NCBI RefSeq assembly: GCF_010725485.1
Contig: NZ_AP022598.1
Coordinates: 4,092,001 to 4,156,000 of the forward strand
Direction: 5' to 3'
Source: Mycolicibacterium parafortuitum
GTDB taxonomy: Bacteria; Actinomycetota; Actinomycetes; Mycobacteriales; Mycobacteriaceae
Length of the DNA: 64,000 bases
Each line of letters begins with the position of its first letter. Within the stretch, counting starts at the first letter, position 1. A program made the position numbers and the translations under genes. Positions 19,166 to 30,093 of this stretch are shown here, one piece after another. The notes under the pieces are model-generated. The model saw only the letters and a list, made by a program, of their open reading frames with translations. It was not told the DNA's origin and ran no database searches.

Positions 19166-21313
19166 CTAGCCCTTCCTGTTGCGCCGGCCCTTCTTCACCT
19201 CTGCGCGCACCGGCGGCACTTCGGAGGACATCACGAGTTCTGCCCGGTCCCACACCCGATGCAGCCCGAGTGCGGCCAGCAGCTCCGCTCCGAAGCTGTT
19301 GCTGACATCGTCGGCGGTGAGCACGCCGGGATCCGACAGGCTGATTCCGGCCGCCTCGAGCGCGGCGGCGCCGCTGCCCCACGCGCCCAGAGCCTTGCAG
19401 TGCCGGAGCATCTCGTGCAGCAGGACGACCATCTTGATGTCATTGCGCTGCAACGCGCCGTCGGCGACGACCACCGCGTCGAACTCGATCGAGCGGGCCG
19501 TGTCGAAGGTGCGTTCCACGATGACCGAGCGGCGACCCGATTTCAGCGTGCCGCCGACCGGCGCGGTCACCATCGGCACCACACCGGCCTTGTCGAGTGC
19601 CTTGATCAGCTTGGTCACGCCCGCCAGATCGGAGTCCTGGTCGGCGATGATCGCGACCTTGCGGCCCGCGACCGGGCCGGGCGTCGTGACCACCTGAGAC
19701 AGCGCGGGGGACAGCGTGACCTCCTCGGGCGGAGAGCCTTGCGGCGCAGGCAGTCCGAGCCCTTCGGCGACCCGCGTGCACAGGTCGGTGTCGACGTTGG
19801 CGAGCACCTCCAGCTCGCGTTCCTTGATCGCCTGCTCGTAGCACTTGCCGAGTTCGAACGTGAACGCCTCGACGATGTGGTCCTGTTCGACCTTGGTCAG
19901 CGACCGGTAGAACATCGCGGCCTGGCTGAAGTGGTCGTCGAACGACACCGGCGCGACCCGGCCGACCCGGCCCTCGACCGGACGCGGCGTCTGCACGTAG
20001 CCGCCCTCGTCGGCGTCGGCGACCAGCGGTTCACCGCCGTCGATGCTGTTGGGCAGGTACGGCGCCTGCCCGGTGTGGACCGCGGTCTGGTGCATGCCGT
20101 CGCGCAGCATGTCGTTGACCGGGCAGCGCGGCCGGTTGATCGGCAGCTGCGTGAAGTTCGGCCCACCGAGCCGGGTCAACTGCGTGTCCAGGTACGAGAA
20201 CAGCCTGGCCTGCATCAGCGGGTCGTTGGTCACCTCGATGCCGGGTACCAGGTTGCCGGTGTGGAACGCGACCTGCTCGGTCTCGGCGAAGTAGTTCGTC
20301 GGATTGCGGTTCAGGGTGAGCTTGCCGATCAGCTGCACCGGCACCAGTTCTTCGGGCACGATCTTGGTGGGGTCCAGCAGGTCGATGCCTTCGAAGGTCT
20401 CGGTGCCGTCGTCGGGCATCACCTGCACGCCGAGCTCGTACTCCAGCGGCGCGCCGGCCTCGATGCCGTCGGCCATGTCGCGGCGGTGGAAGTCCGGGTC
20501 GAACCCTGCGGCGAGCTGCGCCTCCTCCCACACCAGCGAGTGCACGCCGGCCACCGGCTTCCAGTGGAACTTCGCCAGGCTGGTCTCACCCTTCTTGTTG
20601 ACCAGCCGGAAGGTGTGGACGCCGAACCCCTCCATGGTGCGGTAGGAGCGGGGGATGCCGCGGTCGCTCATGTTCCACAACACGTGGTGGGTGGCCTCGG
20701 TGTGCAGCGACACGAAATCCCAGAACGTGTCGTGCGCGGACTGCGCCTGCGGGATCTCCCGGTCCGGATGCGGTTTGCCTGCGTGGATCACGTCGGGGAA
20801 CTTGATGCCGTCCTGGATGAAGAACACCGGGATGTTGTTGCCGACGAGGTCGAAGACACCCTCCTCGGTGTAGAACTTGACCGCGAATCCGCGGGTGTCG
20901 CGGACGGTGTCGGCTGAACCGCGGGAGCCGAGCACGGTCGAGAACCGGCAGAAGACGTCGGTCTGCTGACCCTTCTTGGCCAGGAACCCCGCCTTGGTGA
21001 CGGAGGCCGCATTGCCGTAGGCCTCGAACACGCCGTGGGCTGCCGCACCGCGGGCATGCACCACCCGCTCGGGGATGCGTTCGTGGTCGAAGTGGGTGAT
21101 CTTCTCGCGCAGATGGAAGTCCTCCATCAGCGTCGGGCCGCGGCCGCCCGCCTTGAGTGAATGATCGGTGTCGGGCAACCGGACACCCTGAGCCGAGGTC
21201 AGGTAACGACCGGACTGCGACCGCGGATCCTGTTGCTCCTGAGTATCTTTGGGCGCGCCGGTCGGGCTGACTTTGGCGGGAGCGGACTGGTCACGCTTAC
21301 GCGCAGGGGGCAT
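19166..21313 (-). CDS. katE: Large-subunit clade-2 catalase KatE (HPII type)
   Basis: A 715-residue monofunctional haem catalase that dismutates hydrogen peroxide. The N-terminal 45 residues are an extended Lys/Pro-rich arm as in HPII. The catalytic His lies in ERVVHARGAAAHGVFEAYG, the distal Asn in LVGNNIPVFFIQDGIKFPD and the proximal haem-ligand Tyr in RLFSYLDTQLTRLGGPNF. From about residue 560 a flavodoxin/GATase1-like C-terminal domain begins (GRKVAIIADQDSDLAGV), specific to large-subunit catalases. ATG 21313 has GGAGG at the right distance, so the longer open frame to 21364 is not used. It is 80 bases downstream of a ThDP oxidase-like gene on the same strand. Confidence 0.95.
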   Translation of the reverse strand: MPPARKRDQSAPAKVSPTGAPKDTQEQQDPRSQSGRYLTSAQGVRLPDTDHSLKAGGRGPTLMEDFHLREKITHFDHERIPERVVHARGAAAHGVFEAYGNAASVTKAGFLAKKGQQTDVFCRFSTVLGSRGSADTVRDTRGFAVKFYTEEGVFDLVGNNIPVFFIQDGIKFPDVIHAGKPHPDREIPQAQSAHDTFWDFVSLHTEATHHVLWNMSDRGIPRSYRTMEGFGVHTFRLVNKKGETSLAKFHWKPVAGVHSLVWEEAQLAAGFDPDFHRRDMADGIEAGAPLEYELGVQVMPDDGTETFEGIDLLDPTKIVPEELVPVQLIGKLTLNRNPTNYFAETEQVAFHTGNLVPGIEVTNDPLMQARLFSYLDTQLTRLGGPNFTQLPINRPRCPVNDMLRDGMHQTAVHTGQAPYLPNSIDGGEPLVADADEGGYVQTPRPVEGRVGRVAPVSFDDHFSQAAMFYRSLTKVEQDHIVEAFTFELGKCYEQAIKERELEVLANVDTDLCTRVAEGLGLPAPQGSPPEEVTLSPALSQVVTTPGPVAGRKVAIIADQDSDLAGVTKLIKALDKAGVVPMVTAPVGGTLKSGRRSVIVERTFDTARSIEFDAVVVADGALQRNDIKMVVLLHEMLRHCKALGAWGSGAAALEAAGISLSDPGVLTADDVSNSFGAELLAALGLHRVWDRAELVMSSEVPPVRAEVKKGRRNRKG

Positions 21314-21393
21314 TACGAACCTCCGTGGTGGGCTGTACGAGCTCACCCGCAATACCCTGCGCACACGTCCTCAAACTCATCCTCGGACGCTCG

Positions 21394-23181
21394 CTAGGAG
21401 CGGGTGAAGAACTCGGCCGCCTTGGTCTTGACCGTCTGGTACATCAGATGACGGGCATTCGGATCGCCTTTGGCGACCGCGCGAGTCATGTTCAGCACCT
21501 GGTCCAGCGTGACGTGCGGCGGTATCGGCGGTACCTCCGGATCGCACCGCACGTCCAGCAGTGTCGGGCCGGGCGTGGACAGCGCCCACTCCCACGCGTT
21601 GCCCAGTTCGTCGTCGGCGGCCACGGTCATCGCGTCGATTCCCATCGCCCGCGCCACCTCGGCGTAGCTCACCGCGGGCAGGCTCTGTGACTCCTCGAAC
21701 TTCGGCGCCCCGCCCATCGCCCGCAGTTCCCAGGTGACCTGGTTCAGGTCGCCGTTGCCGAACACGCACACCACGAACGGCAGCTCGTCCCACTCCGTGC
21801 GGTAGCGGTGGATGGTGAGCAGTTCGGCCAGCCCGTTCATCTGCATCGCGCCGTCGCCGACGAACGCGACGACCGGCCGGTCCGGGTGTCCGAACTTCGC
21901 GCCGAGCGCGTACGGCACCGCGCAGCCCATCGTGGCCAGCGTCCCGGACACCGACCCTCGGACCCCCTCGGTGAACTTCAGGCAGCGTGCGTACCACGTC
22001 GTCGACGACCCGGAATCGGCGGTCACGATCGCGTTGGCGGGCAGTCGTTTCGACAGCTCCCACGCCACCCGCATCGGGTTGACGGGATCTGCCGGGACGG
22101 TGCTCTGTTCCTCCAGCACCGACCACCAGCGACGCACGTTCGTCTCCACGGTGTCCCGCCACGCCGTGTCGATCCGGCGGCGCAGGTGCGGAAGCATCGC
22201 GGTCAGGGTCGCCTTCGCGTCGGCGACGATGTTCAGCTCGGTCGGGTACCGCATCCCGATCGACGCGCCGTCGTCGTCGATCTGCACCGCGCGGGCCTGA
22301 CCGAACTGCGGAAGGAACTGTGTATAAGGAAAATTCGACCCGACGATGAGCAGCGTGTCGCAGTCGCGCATCAACTCGTAGCTCGGCCGGGTGCCGAGCA
22401 ACCCGATGGCCCCGGTCACGAACGGCAGATCGTCGGCCAGAACATCCTTGCCCAGCAACGCTTTCGCGACCCCCGCGCCGGTGAGCTCGGCGACCCGGGC
22501 GATCTCCTCGTGCGCCCCGCGCGCACCCTGGCCGATCAGGATCGCGACCCGCTGCCCGTCGTTGAGGATCTCGGCGGCCTGACGCGCCTGCGCCTCGGTC
22601 GGCGTGATCACCCCGACCACGTCGCCGGGGTCGCTGGACGGCACATGCTTGAACTGGTGCTCCGGCGGGGTGTACTCCTGCTCCTGCACATCCGACGGCA
22701 CGATGACCACCGTCGGCGCGCGCCGGGTCCGCGCGGTGCGGATCGCGCGGTCCAGCGCGGCGGGCAGCTGCTCGGAGGCGTTGACCTCCACCACGTAACC
22801 GGCCGCGACGTCGGCGAAGGCCGCCTGCAGATCGACCTCCTGCTGGTAGCTGCCGCCCATCGCGGTGCGCGCGGTCTGCCCGATGATCGCCACCACCGGC
22901 ACGTGGTCGAGCTTCGCGTCGTAGAGGCCGTTGAGCAGGTGCACCGCACCCGGGCCCGAGGTCGCCATGCACACGCCGACCTCGCCGGAGAACTTCGCGT
23001 AGCCGACCGCGGCGAACGCCGCCATCTCCTCATGGCGGGTCTGCACGAACATCGGGTCGTTGTCGGCCCGGCCGAGCGCGGAGATCAGGCCGTTGATCCC
23101 GTCTCCCGGGTAGCCGAAGATGTGGGTCACGTTCCACTGGCGCAGGCGGTCCAGGATGAAGTCGGCGACATCGGTGCTCAT
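21394..23181 (-). CDS. ThDP-dependent pyruvate oxidase/decarboxylase-like enzyme
   Basis: A 595-residue three-domain thiamine-diphosphate enzyme of the acetolactate synthase/pyruvate oxidase superfamily. The N-terminal Pyr domain has FGYPGDGINGLISALGR and the activating Glu in VQTRHEEMAAFAAVGYAK. The middle domain resembles FAD- or ADP-binding ones. The C-terminal PP domain has the GDG...N metal motif (VAFVGDGAMQMNGLAEL ... FGNGDLNQVTW). The closest relatives by appearance are PoxB-like pyruvate oxidases and mycobacterial thiamine-pyrophosphate-requiring proteins. ATG 23181 is preferred over GTG 23187. The katE gene follows on the same strand. Substrate and acceptor are not provable from the sequence. 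Confidence 0.85.
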   Translation of the reverse strand: MSTDVADFILDRLRQWNVTHIFGYPGDGINGLISALGRADNDPMFVQTRHEEMAAFAAVGYAKFSGEVGVCMATSGPGAVHLLNGLYDAKLDHVPVVAIIGQTARTAMGGSYQQEVDLQAAFADVAAGYVVEVNASEQLPAALDRAIRTARTRRAPTVVIVPSDVQEQEYTPPEHQFKHVPSSDPGDVVGVITPTEAQARQAAEILNDGQRVAILIGQGARGAHEEIARVAELTGAGVAKALLGKDVLADDLPFVTGAIGLLGTRPSYELMRDCDTLLIVGSNFPYTQFLPQFGQARAVQIDDDGASIGMRYPTELNIVADAKATLTAMLPHLRRRIDTAWRDTVETNVRRWWSVLEEQSTVPADPVNPMRVAWELSKRLPANAIVTADSGSSTTWYARCLKFTEGVRGSVSGTLATMGCAVPYALGAKFGHPDRPVVAFVGDGAMQMNGLAELLTIHRYRTEWDELPFVVCVFGNGDLNQVTWELRAMGGAPKFEESQSLPAVSYAEVARAMGIDAMTVAADDELGNAWEWALSTPGPTLLDVRCDPEVPPIPPHVTLDQVLNMTRAVAKGDPNARHLMYQTVKTKAAEFFTRS

Positions 23182-23246
23182 GAGCACCGCGGCTACCCCG
23201 GAGTCGCTCCGTCAAACTGTCCGCCCGATTGGGTAGGGTTCCGCGG

Positions 23247-25591
<2,345 letters not shown>

Positions 25592-25595
<4 letters not shown>

Positions 25596-26245
25596 CGACG
25601 GCAGCGCGGCGCGCGACGGTGCTCACCGCCGTCTGCGCCGCCGCGCTGCTGACCGGATGTACCCGGCACGTCGACAATCCGCAGGCCCGTCCCGCGGCCT
25701 TGGCCGCCCCGATCACCGAGATCCAGGTGGTGGATCTGCTCAGCCCGAAGGTGCTCGGTGAGGACGGCAACCTGTTCGTCGTCGCCGACCCGGAACGCTG
25801 CGCCGGGCTGGCCCGCGAGGTGGACCCGCCGCTGATCGAGGCGGGCGGGCCGCTGGCCACCGACGGCGGCCACTGGATCACCGAGGACGGCCAGTTCTAC
25901 ATCGAGGAGATGGTCGCGGTGTACCGCTCCGATTTCGACGCGGCCGCCGCGGTGCAGTCGGCGCGTCGCCTTGTCGACGAGTGCAGCGGTGAGCGGCTGT
26001 CGGTCACCACGATGCGCGACCGTGTGTACGACTTCACCGTGCAACCCGCCGCCGGCGACGGCCCCGACGGCAGTGCGCTGTGGGGGTTGCGGGCCGCGGA
26101 CTGGAACTGCGACAACCTGTTCGTGGCCGCCCACAACGCGGCCGTCGAGATCACGACGTGCGGAACCTCGCCCGGCTATGACGTGGCGAGCCTGGCCGAG
26201 GACGCCCTGGAGCGGATCAACCGGCTCGCCAACACCACCGCATAG
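25592..26245 (+). CDS. Lipoprotein with PknH-like extracellular sensor domain
   Basis: A 217-residue exported lipoprotein. The signal peptide ends at LLTGC (Cys23, lipobox). The mature part resembles the PknH_C-like sensor domain that mycobacterial Ser/Thr kinases and many free lipoproteins carry. That fold is stabilised by disulfides; four mature cysteines (RCAGL, ECSGE, NCDNL, TCGTS) fit two pairs. Such domains are thought to bind an envelope ligand. The start ATG overlaps the tex stop by four bases, so translation is probably coupled to tex. It ends nine bases before the convergent permease gene. Confidence 0.75.
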
Positions 26246-26254
26246 CCGCCGCCG

Positions 26255-27664
26255 TCAGCGCAGTTCGTCCTCGGCCGAGGCCAGCGCCGCGAACTCCTCG
26301 TCGGGGGAGTTCGCCACCAGGTGATGCCGGCTGTAGAGGCCGAAGTAGGCCATGAACGCCGCGAACACCAGCAGGCAGCCCAGCGCCGCGACGTAGTCGA
26401 CCAGGAACGTCGCGATGACCGCGATCGCGGCGATCACCAGCGCGAAGCCGGTGGTGGCGATGCCACCGGGGGTGCGGTATGGGCGGTGCATCTCGGGGGC
26501 GCGCAGCCGCAGCACGATGTGGCTGACCATCATCAGCACGTAGCTGACCGCGGCGCCGAACACCGCCATGTTCAACAGCAGGTCACCCTTGCCGATCAGC
26601 GACAGCAGGAAACCGATGACGCCCGGCACGATCAGCGCCAGCGTCGGCGCCTTGCGCCGGTTGGTCACCGACAGCACCTTGGGCAGATAGCCGGCTCGCG
26701 ACAGCGCGAACAACTGGCGTGAGTACGCGTAGATGATGGAGAAGAAGCTCGCGATCAGTCCGGCCAGCCCGATGTAGTTGACCACCTTGGCCCAGCTGCT
26801 GTCGCCGAGCGCCTCGACCAGCGGATTGCCGGACTCCGACATCGCCGACGCGCCGCCCGCACCCGTGGTCAGCACCAGCACCGTCACGCAGGTGACCAGC
26901 AACACCGCCATGCCGGCGATGATGCCCTTGGGCATGTTGCGTTCCGGCTCCTCGGCCTCCTCGGCGGCCAACGGCACACCCTCGATGGCGAGGAAGAACC
27001 AGATCGCGAACGGGATCGCGGCCCAGATGCCCAACAGCCCGAACGGCAGCAGCGACGACGCACCGGCGGCGTCGGTGACGGCGATGTCGGTGAGGTTCGC
27101 GGCGTCGAACCGGGGGATGGCCGCGACGGCGAACACGACGATGCCGATGAGCGCGATCACCGTGATCACGAACATCACCTTCAGCGCCTCGCCGACGCCG
27201 GACAGGTGGATGCCGATGAAGATTGCGTAGGCCACCAGGTACACCCACCAGCCGTCGGTGATCCCGAAGAGATTCAGCGACTCGACGTAGGCGCCGATGA
27301 ACGTCGCGATCGCGGCTGGTGCGATGGCGTACTCGATCAGGATGGCGGTCCCGGTCGCGAACCCGCCCCATGGGCCGAGGGCGCGCCGCGCGAACGTGTA
27401 GCCGCCGCCGGCCGCGGGCAGCGCCGACGACATCTCGGCCATCCCCAGCACCATGGCCAGGTACATCGCGGCGATGATGACCGCGGCGATGGCCAGGCCA
27501 CCGAACCCGCCCTGTCCCAACCCGAAGTTCCAGCCCGAGTAGTCCCCGGACACGACGTAGCTGACCCCGAGCCCGGCGAGCAGGATCCAGCCCGCGCTAC
27601 CGCTCTTCAGCTGACGTTTCTGCAGGTAAGCCTCGGATTCCCGATGTTCCTCGACGCCCCTCAT
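26255..27664 (-). CDS. Ethanolamine-type APC permease
   Basis: A 469-residue membrane transporter with about 12 helices. The first 30 residues are cytosolic, followed by AGLGVSYVVSGDYSGWNFG and EMSSALPAAGGGYTFARRAL, typical of the ethanolamine permease branch of the APC superfamily. The central WAAIPFAIWFFLAIEGVPLA and AEEAEEPERNMPKGIIAG motifs also match this branch. It should import ethanolamine or a similar small amine as a carbon or nitrogen source. No ethanolamine ammonia-lyase genes (eutBC) lie nearby, so the substrate assignment is by family only. ATG 27664 opens the gene. About 290 bases separate it from the divergent Pro/Ala-rich gene. Confidence 0.85.
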   Translation of the reverse strand: MRGVEEHRESEAYLQKRQLKSGSAGWILLAGLGVSYVVSGDYSGWNFGLGQGGFGGLAIAAVIIAAMYLAMVLGMAEMSSALPAAGGGYTFARRALGPWGGFATGTAILIEYAIAPAAIATFIGAYVESLNLFGITDGWWVYLVAYAIFIGIHLSGVGEALKVMFVITVIALIGIVVFAVAAIPRFDAANLTDIAVTDAAGASSLLPFGLLGIWAAIPFAIWFFLAIEGVPLAAEEAEEPERNMPKGIIAGMAVLLVTCVTVLVLTTGAGGASAMSESGNPLVEALGDSSWAKVVNYIGLAGLIASFFSIIYAYSRQLFALSRAGYLPKVLSVTNRRKAPTLALIVPGVIGFLLSLIGKGDLLLNMAVFGAAVSYVLMMVSHIVLRLRAPEMHRPYRTPGGIATTGFALVIAAIAVIATFLVDYVAALGCLLVFAAFMAYFGLYSRHHLVANSPDEEFAALASAEDELR

Positions 27665-27954
27665 GCTGCCGCCCCATTCCCTCCGGTGTGACCCGGCTCA
27701 CTGCCAGAGGCTGATTGTATGCACGGCTCTGCACAAGCATTGCCGATCAACGCGATACAGCCCCCGGCAAATCCATCCCGGTGATTACGCTGCACGGCGT
27801 CGCGCACGCCGAGCGAGAACCCGACCACGGCGTTACGCTTCCGCCGAACAACGGGGGCGGTGTCCACAGCCGTACACACGCACCCCAGCGGTAACAACTA
27901 CCCGCATCTGTCCGATACATCACACAACTACCGGGGAGCGGGAAGGGAGACGGC
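27665..27954 (+). other. Divergent 290-base spacer, no gene seen
   Basis: This stretch lies between the leftward permease and the rightward Pro/Ala-rich gene. It is less GC-rich than its neighbours near 27710-27740 and 27890-27930 and must contain two promoters. Apart from GGAAGGGAGAC, the ribosome site of the gene at 27955, I could not identify any specific element in it. Confidence 0.5.
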
Positions 27955-28911
27955 GTGGGTGTCGTGCTGGGTTTGTCGCTGACCTCGGAGGATGTCGCCT
28001 GGGTGCTGGTCGACGAGGCCGGCGCCGTTCTCGACCACGATGTGATCGAGGTGCACGCCGACGATCAGATCGCGGGCGCTGCCGCCCGCGGCGCACATGC
28101 CATCGCCACCAACGCCGGCGTCGACGTCGACCGGGTCCGACTCACCTGGAGCAAAGACGCCGCCGGCGACGGCCCGCGACTGCAGAACCGTTTGCGTGGC
28201 CTGGGTTTCGAGGCCGAGGCAGTTCCGTACGCCGACGCCGTCGCCGTGATGGTGCGCCCGGACACCGAGGCCGGTGTCGCGCTCGCATACGGCGCCGCGT
28301 CCGCCGTCACCACCACGACCACCACCGTGCGCGCCACGGGCAGGCGCCGCATGACGCGTGCCCGGATCGCGGTCGCGGTGCTCGGCGCTGCTGCCGCCGC
28401 CGCGGCAGCCGGCCTGTTGCTCACCTCGGGCTCGGTGCCGGCGATCGAGCAGACCGCGGCCGACGTGACCCCGGCCGTCGAGGCGGGTTGGGTTTCGGTG
28501 CCGGTCTCCAGCGGCGGAGCGGCCGGCGTCGTCCGCAAGGTCGTCCCGGCACAAGCCTCATCACCACAAGTGACGGCCGAACCGGTGCGCCGGGTGTACG
28601 CCGTCGCGCCTGCGGCAGTGCCCTCGGCCGCGCCCGCGGCAGTGCCCTCGGCCGCGCCCGCGGCAGTGCCCGCGGCAGTTCCGCATCTCCCCGAAGGCGT
28701 TCCGCACCACATGGCCGCGCCTGCCGCCCCAGCCGTGCCTGTTGTGACCGTGCCTGTCGAGACCGTGCCGGAGGCCGTCACCGACACCGCCGCGACCGGA
28801 CAGGCCCACCTGCCCGACGCCGCCGCGACCGCGGGCCCCGGCGAGGTCGCGCCGCTGCTGCCCGACACCGACATGACAGTTCCGGTGAATCTGTTCAGTG
28901 CGCTGCCCTGA
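27955..28911 (+). CDS. Pro/Ala-rich membrane protein with N-terminal GLSLT domain (DUF7159-like), copy 2
   Basis: A 318-residue paralogue of the 9255-10409 product. The N-terminal domain (residues 1-118) begins MGVVLGLSLTSEDVAWVLVD. It shares the pattern VRL-x-W-x-x-DA, RL-x-x-x-LR-x-x-GFE and ends VALAYGAA, so the two copies line up over the whole domain. Residues about 137-158 are the single membrane helix (AVLGAAAAAAAAGLLLTSG), and a Pro/Ala/Val tail follows to the terminal VNLFSALP. The tail is shorter than in copy 1 and contains a tandem 24-base repeat. GTG 27955 has GGGAGACGGC just upstream. The function is unknown. The conserved last residues (LF-G/S-ALP) in otherwise variable tails suggest an anchoring or recognition tag. 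Confidence 0.75.
   Translation: MGVVLGLSLTSEDVAWVLVDEAGAVLDHDVIEVHADDQIAGAAARGAHAIATNAGVDVDRVRLTWSKDAAGDGPRLQNRLRGLGFEAEAVPYADAVAVMVRPDTEAGVALAYGAASAVTTTTTTVRATGRRRMTRARIAVAVLGAAAAAAAAGLLLTSGSVPAIEQTAADVTPAVEAGWVSVPVSSGGAAGVVRKVVPAQASSPQVTAEPVRRVYAVAPAAVPSAAPAAVPSAAPAAVPAAVPHLPEGVPHHMAAPAAPAVPVVTVPVETVPEAVTDTAATGQAHLPDAAATAGPGEVAPLLPDTDMTVPVNLFSALP
28606..28679 (+). repeat. Tandem 24-base repeat in the Pro/Ala tail
   Basis: Two perfect-to-near-perfect copies of a 24-base unit (28606-28629 and 28630-28653, differing at one C/T) and a partial third copy to about 28679. Each full unit encodes the eight residues Ala-Pro-Ala-Ala-Val-Pro-Ser-Ala. The repeat stays in frame and so can change length without disrupting the protein. 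Confidence 0.85.
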
Positions 28912-28929
28912 CGGGCTAACGTCGAGGCC

Positions 28930-30090
28930 GTGACGGCGGTCGAGAAGGCGCATTCGCTGCGCGACGTGGTTCGTGACCATGCAGCCGAATCCGAACAACT
29001 GCGAACCCTGGCGCCGGCTGTCGTCGACGCGATGTGGAGCAGCGGGCTGATGTCGGCGTTCAATCCGCGCGAGGCAGGCGGCTCCGAGCCGTCGTTCGCC
29101 GAGATGATCGAGACCTGGATCGAAATGGCCTGGCAGGACGGGTCGTTCGGCTGGGTCGGGATCGCGAACTTCCCGTCGGCGTTCGCCGCGGCGACCTACC
29201 TGCCCGACGACGGGTTCGCCGAGGTGTTCACCGCCAACGACCACCGCGTCACGATGGGCGGCCAGTTCTTCCCCAACGGCCAGGGCGTCGCCGTCGACGG
29301 CGGTTACCGGCTGACCGGGGCGTGGAGTTTCGGATCGGGCACCGGCCACGCCGAATACGTCGCCGCCGGGTTCATGCCGATGGTCGACGGTGAGATCCGG
29401 TGGGTCGCCGAGGGGATCCCGGATATGCAGATCGCGATCGTGCCGCGGTCGGAGGTGTCGTTCAAAGACGGCTGGCACGTCCAGGGGCTGCGCGGCACCG
29501 GCTCCTACGACTACGCGATCGACGACGTGTTCGTCCCGCACGGGCGCACGTTCGCGCTGTTCACCCGTGAGCCGAGGCGGGGGAGTTCGGCCGCGGGCCG
29601 GATGGGCATGATGCCGGTGACCGCCGCGGGCCACGCCGCATGGGCGCTCGGGGTGGCCAAGAGCATGCTCGACGATGTCGCCGAACTGGCCGAGACGAAA
29701 TTCCGGATGAGCGATATGGCCGCGCTCGCCAGCCGGCCGACTTTCCAGAAGGACCTGGCGCACCACGTCGCCGCATGGCGAGCGGCGCGACTGCTGGTAC
29801 TCGACGCGTTCGGCACCGCCGAGGCCGCCGTCGCCGCCGGCGCGGACCTGACGCCGACGCAGCGGGCCGATATGCGGGTGGCGGCGGTCTTCGCCACCGA
29901 CACCGCCCGCGCCTGCGCCGAATGGGCGCATCTGGCCGCGGGCACCACGTCGATCCGCGAGGGCAGCCGCCTCGAGCGCGCGTTCCGCGACGTCTACACC
30001 GGCACCCAGCACGCCTTCATCAGCGAGAAGGTCGCCATGGACGCCGCCCAGGTGTGGCTCGGCATCGTCGAGGACCACTTCGGGCTCTGA
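28930..30090 (+). CDS. Acyl-CoA dehydrogenase-fold flavoprotein (HsaA/DszC-like monooxygenase)
   Basis: A 386-residue flavoprotein of the acyl-CoA dehydrogenase fold. The N-terminal helical region is followed by the beta domain (GYRLTGAWSFGSGTGHAEYV) and a C-terminal four-helix bundle. The segment GLRGTGSYDYAIDDVFVPHG is characteristic of group D flavin monooxygenases such as HsaA (steroid ring hydroxylase) and p-hydroxyphenylacetate hydroxylases, as well as of several dehydrogenases. I could not see the catalytic Glu typical of true acyl-CoA dehydrogenases, which favours the monooxygenase or hydroxylase reading. The GTG start at 28930 follows the previous stop by 18 bases, so it may share a transcript with the Pro/Ala-rich gene. 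No reductase partner is adjacent. Confidence 0.75.
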   Translation: MTAVEKAHSLRDVVRDHAAESEQLRTLAPAVVDAMWSSGLMSAFNPREAGGSEPSFAEMIETWIEMAWQDGSFGWVGIANFPSAFAAATYLPDDGFAEVFTANDHRVTMGGQFFPNGQGVAVDGGYRLTGAWSFGSGTGHAEYVAAGFMPMVDGEIRWVAEGIPDMQIAIVPRSEVSFKDGWHVQGLRGTGSYDYAIDDVFVPHGRTFALFTREPRRGSSAAGRMGMMPVTAAGHAAWALGVAKSMLDDVAELAETKFRMSDMAALASRPTFQKDLAHHVAAWRAARLLVLDAFGTAEAAVAAGADLTPTQRADMRVAAVFATDTARACAEWAHLAAGTTSIREGSRLERAFRDVYTGTQHAFISEKVAMDAAQVWLGIVEDHFGL

Positions 30091-30093
30091 CGT

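Noticed and set aside
12362..21313. KatG and KatE considered as a tandem duplication
   Set aside because: They belong to unrelated families (catalase-peroxidase and large-subunit monofunctional catalase) with different motifs.
28606..28679. Tandem repeats considered as a regulatory or mobile element
   Set aside because: They are in frame, 24 bases long, and encode Pro/Ala residues of the tail; they are coding repeats.
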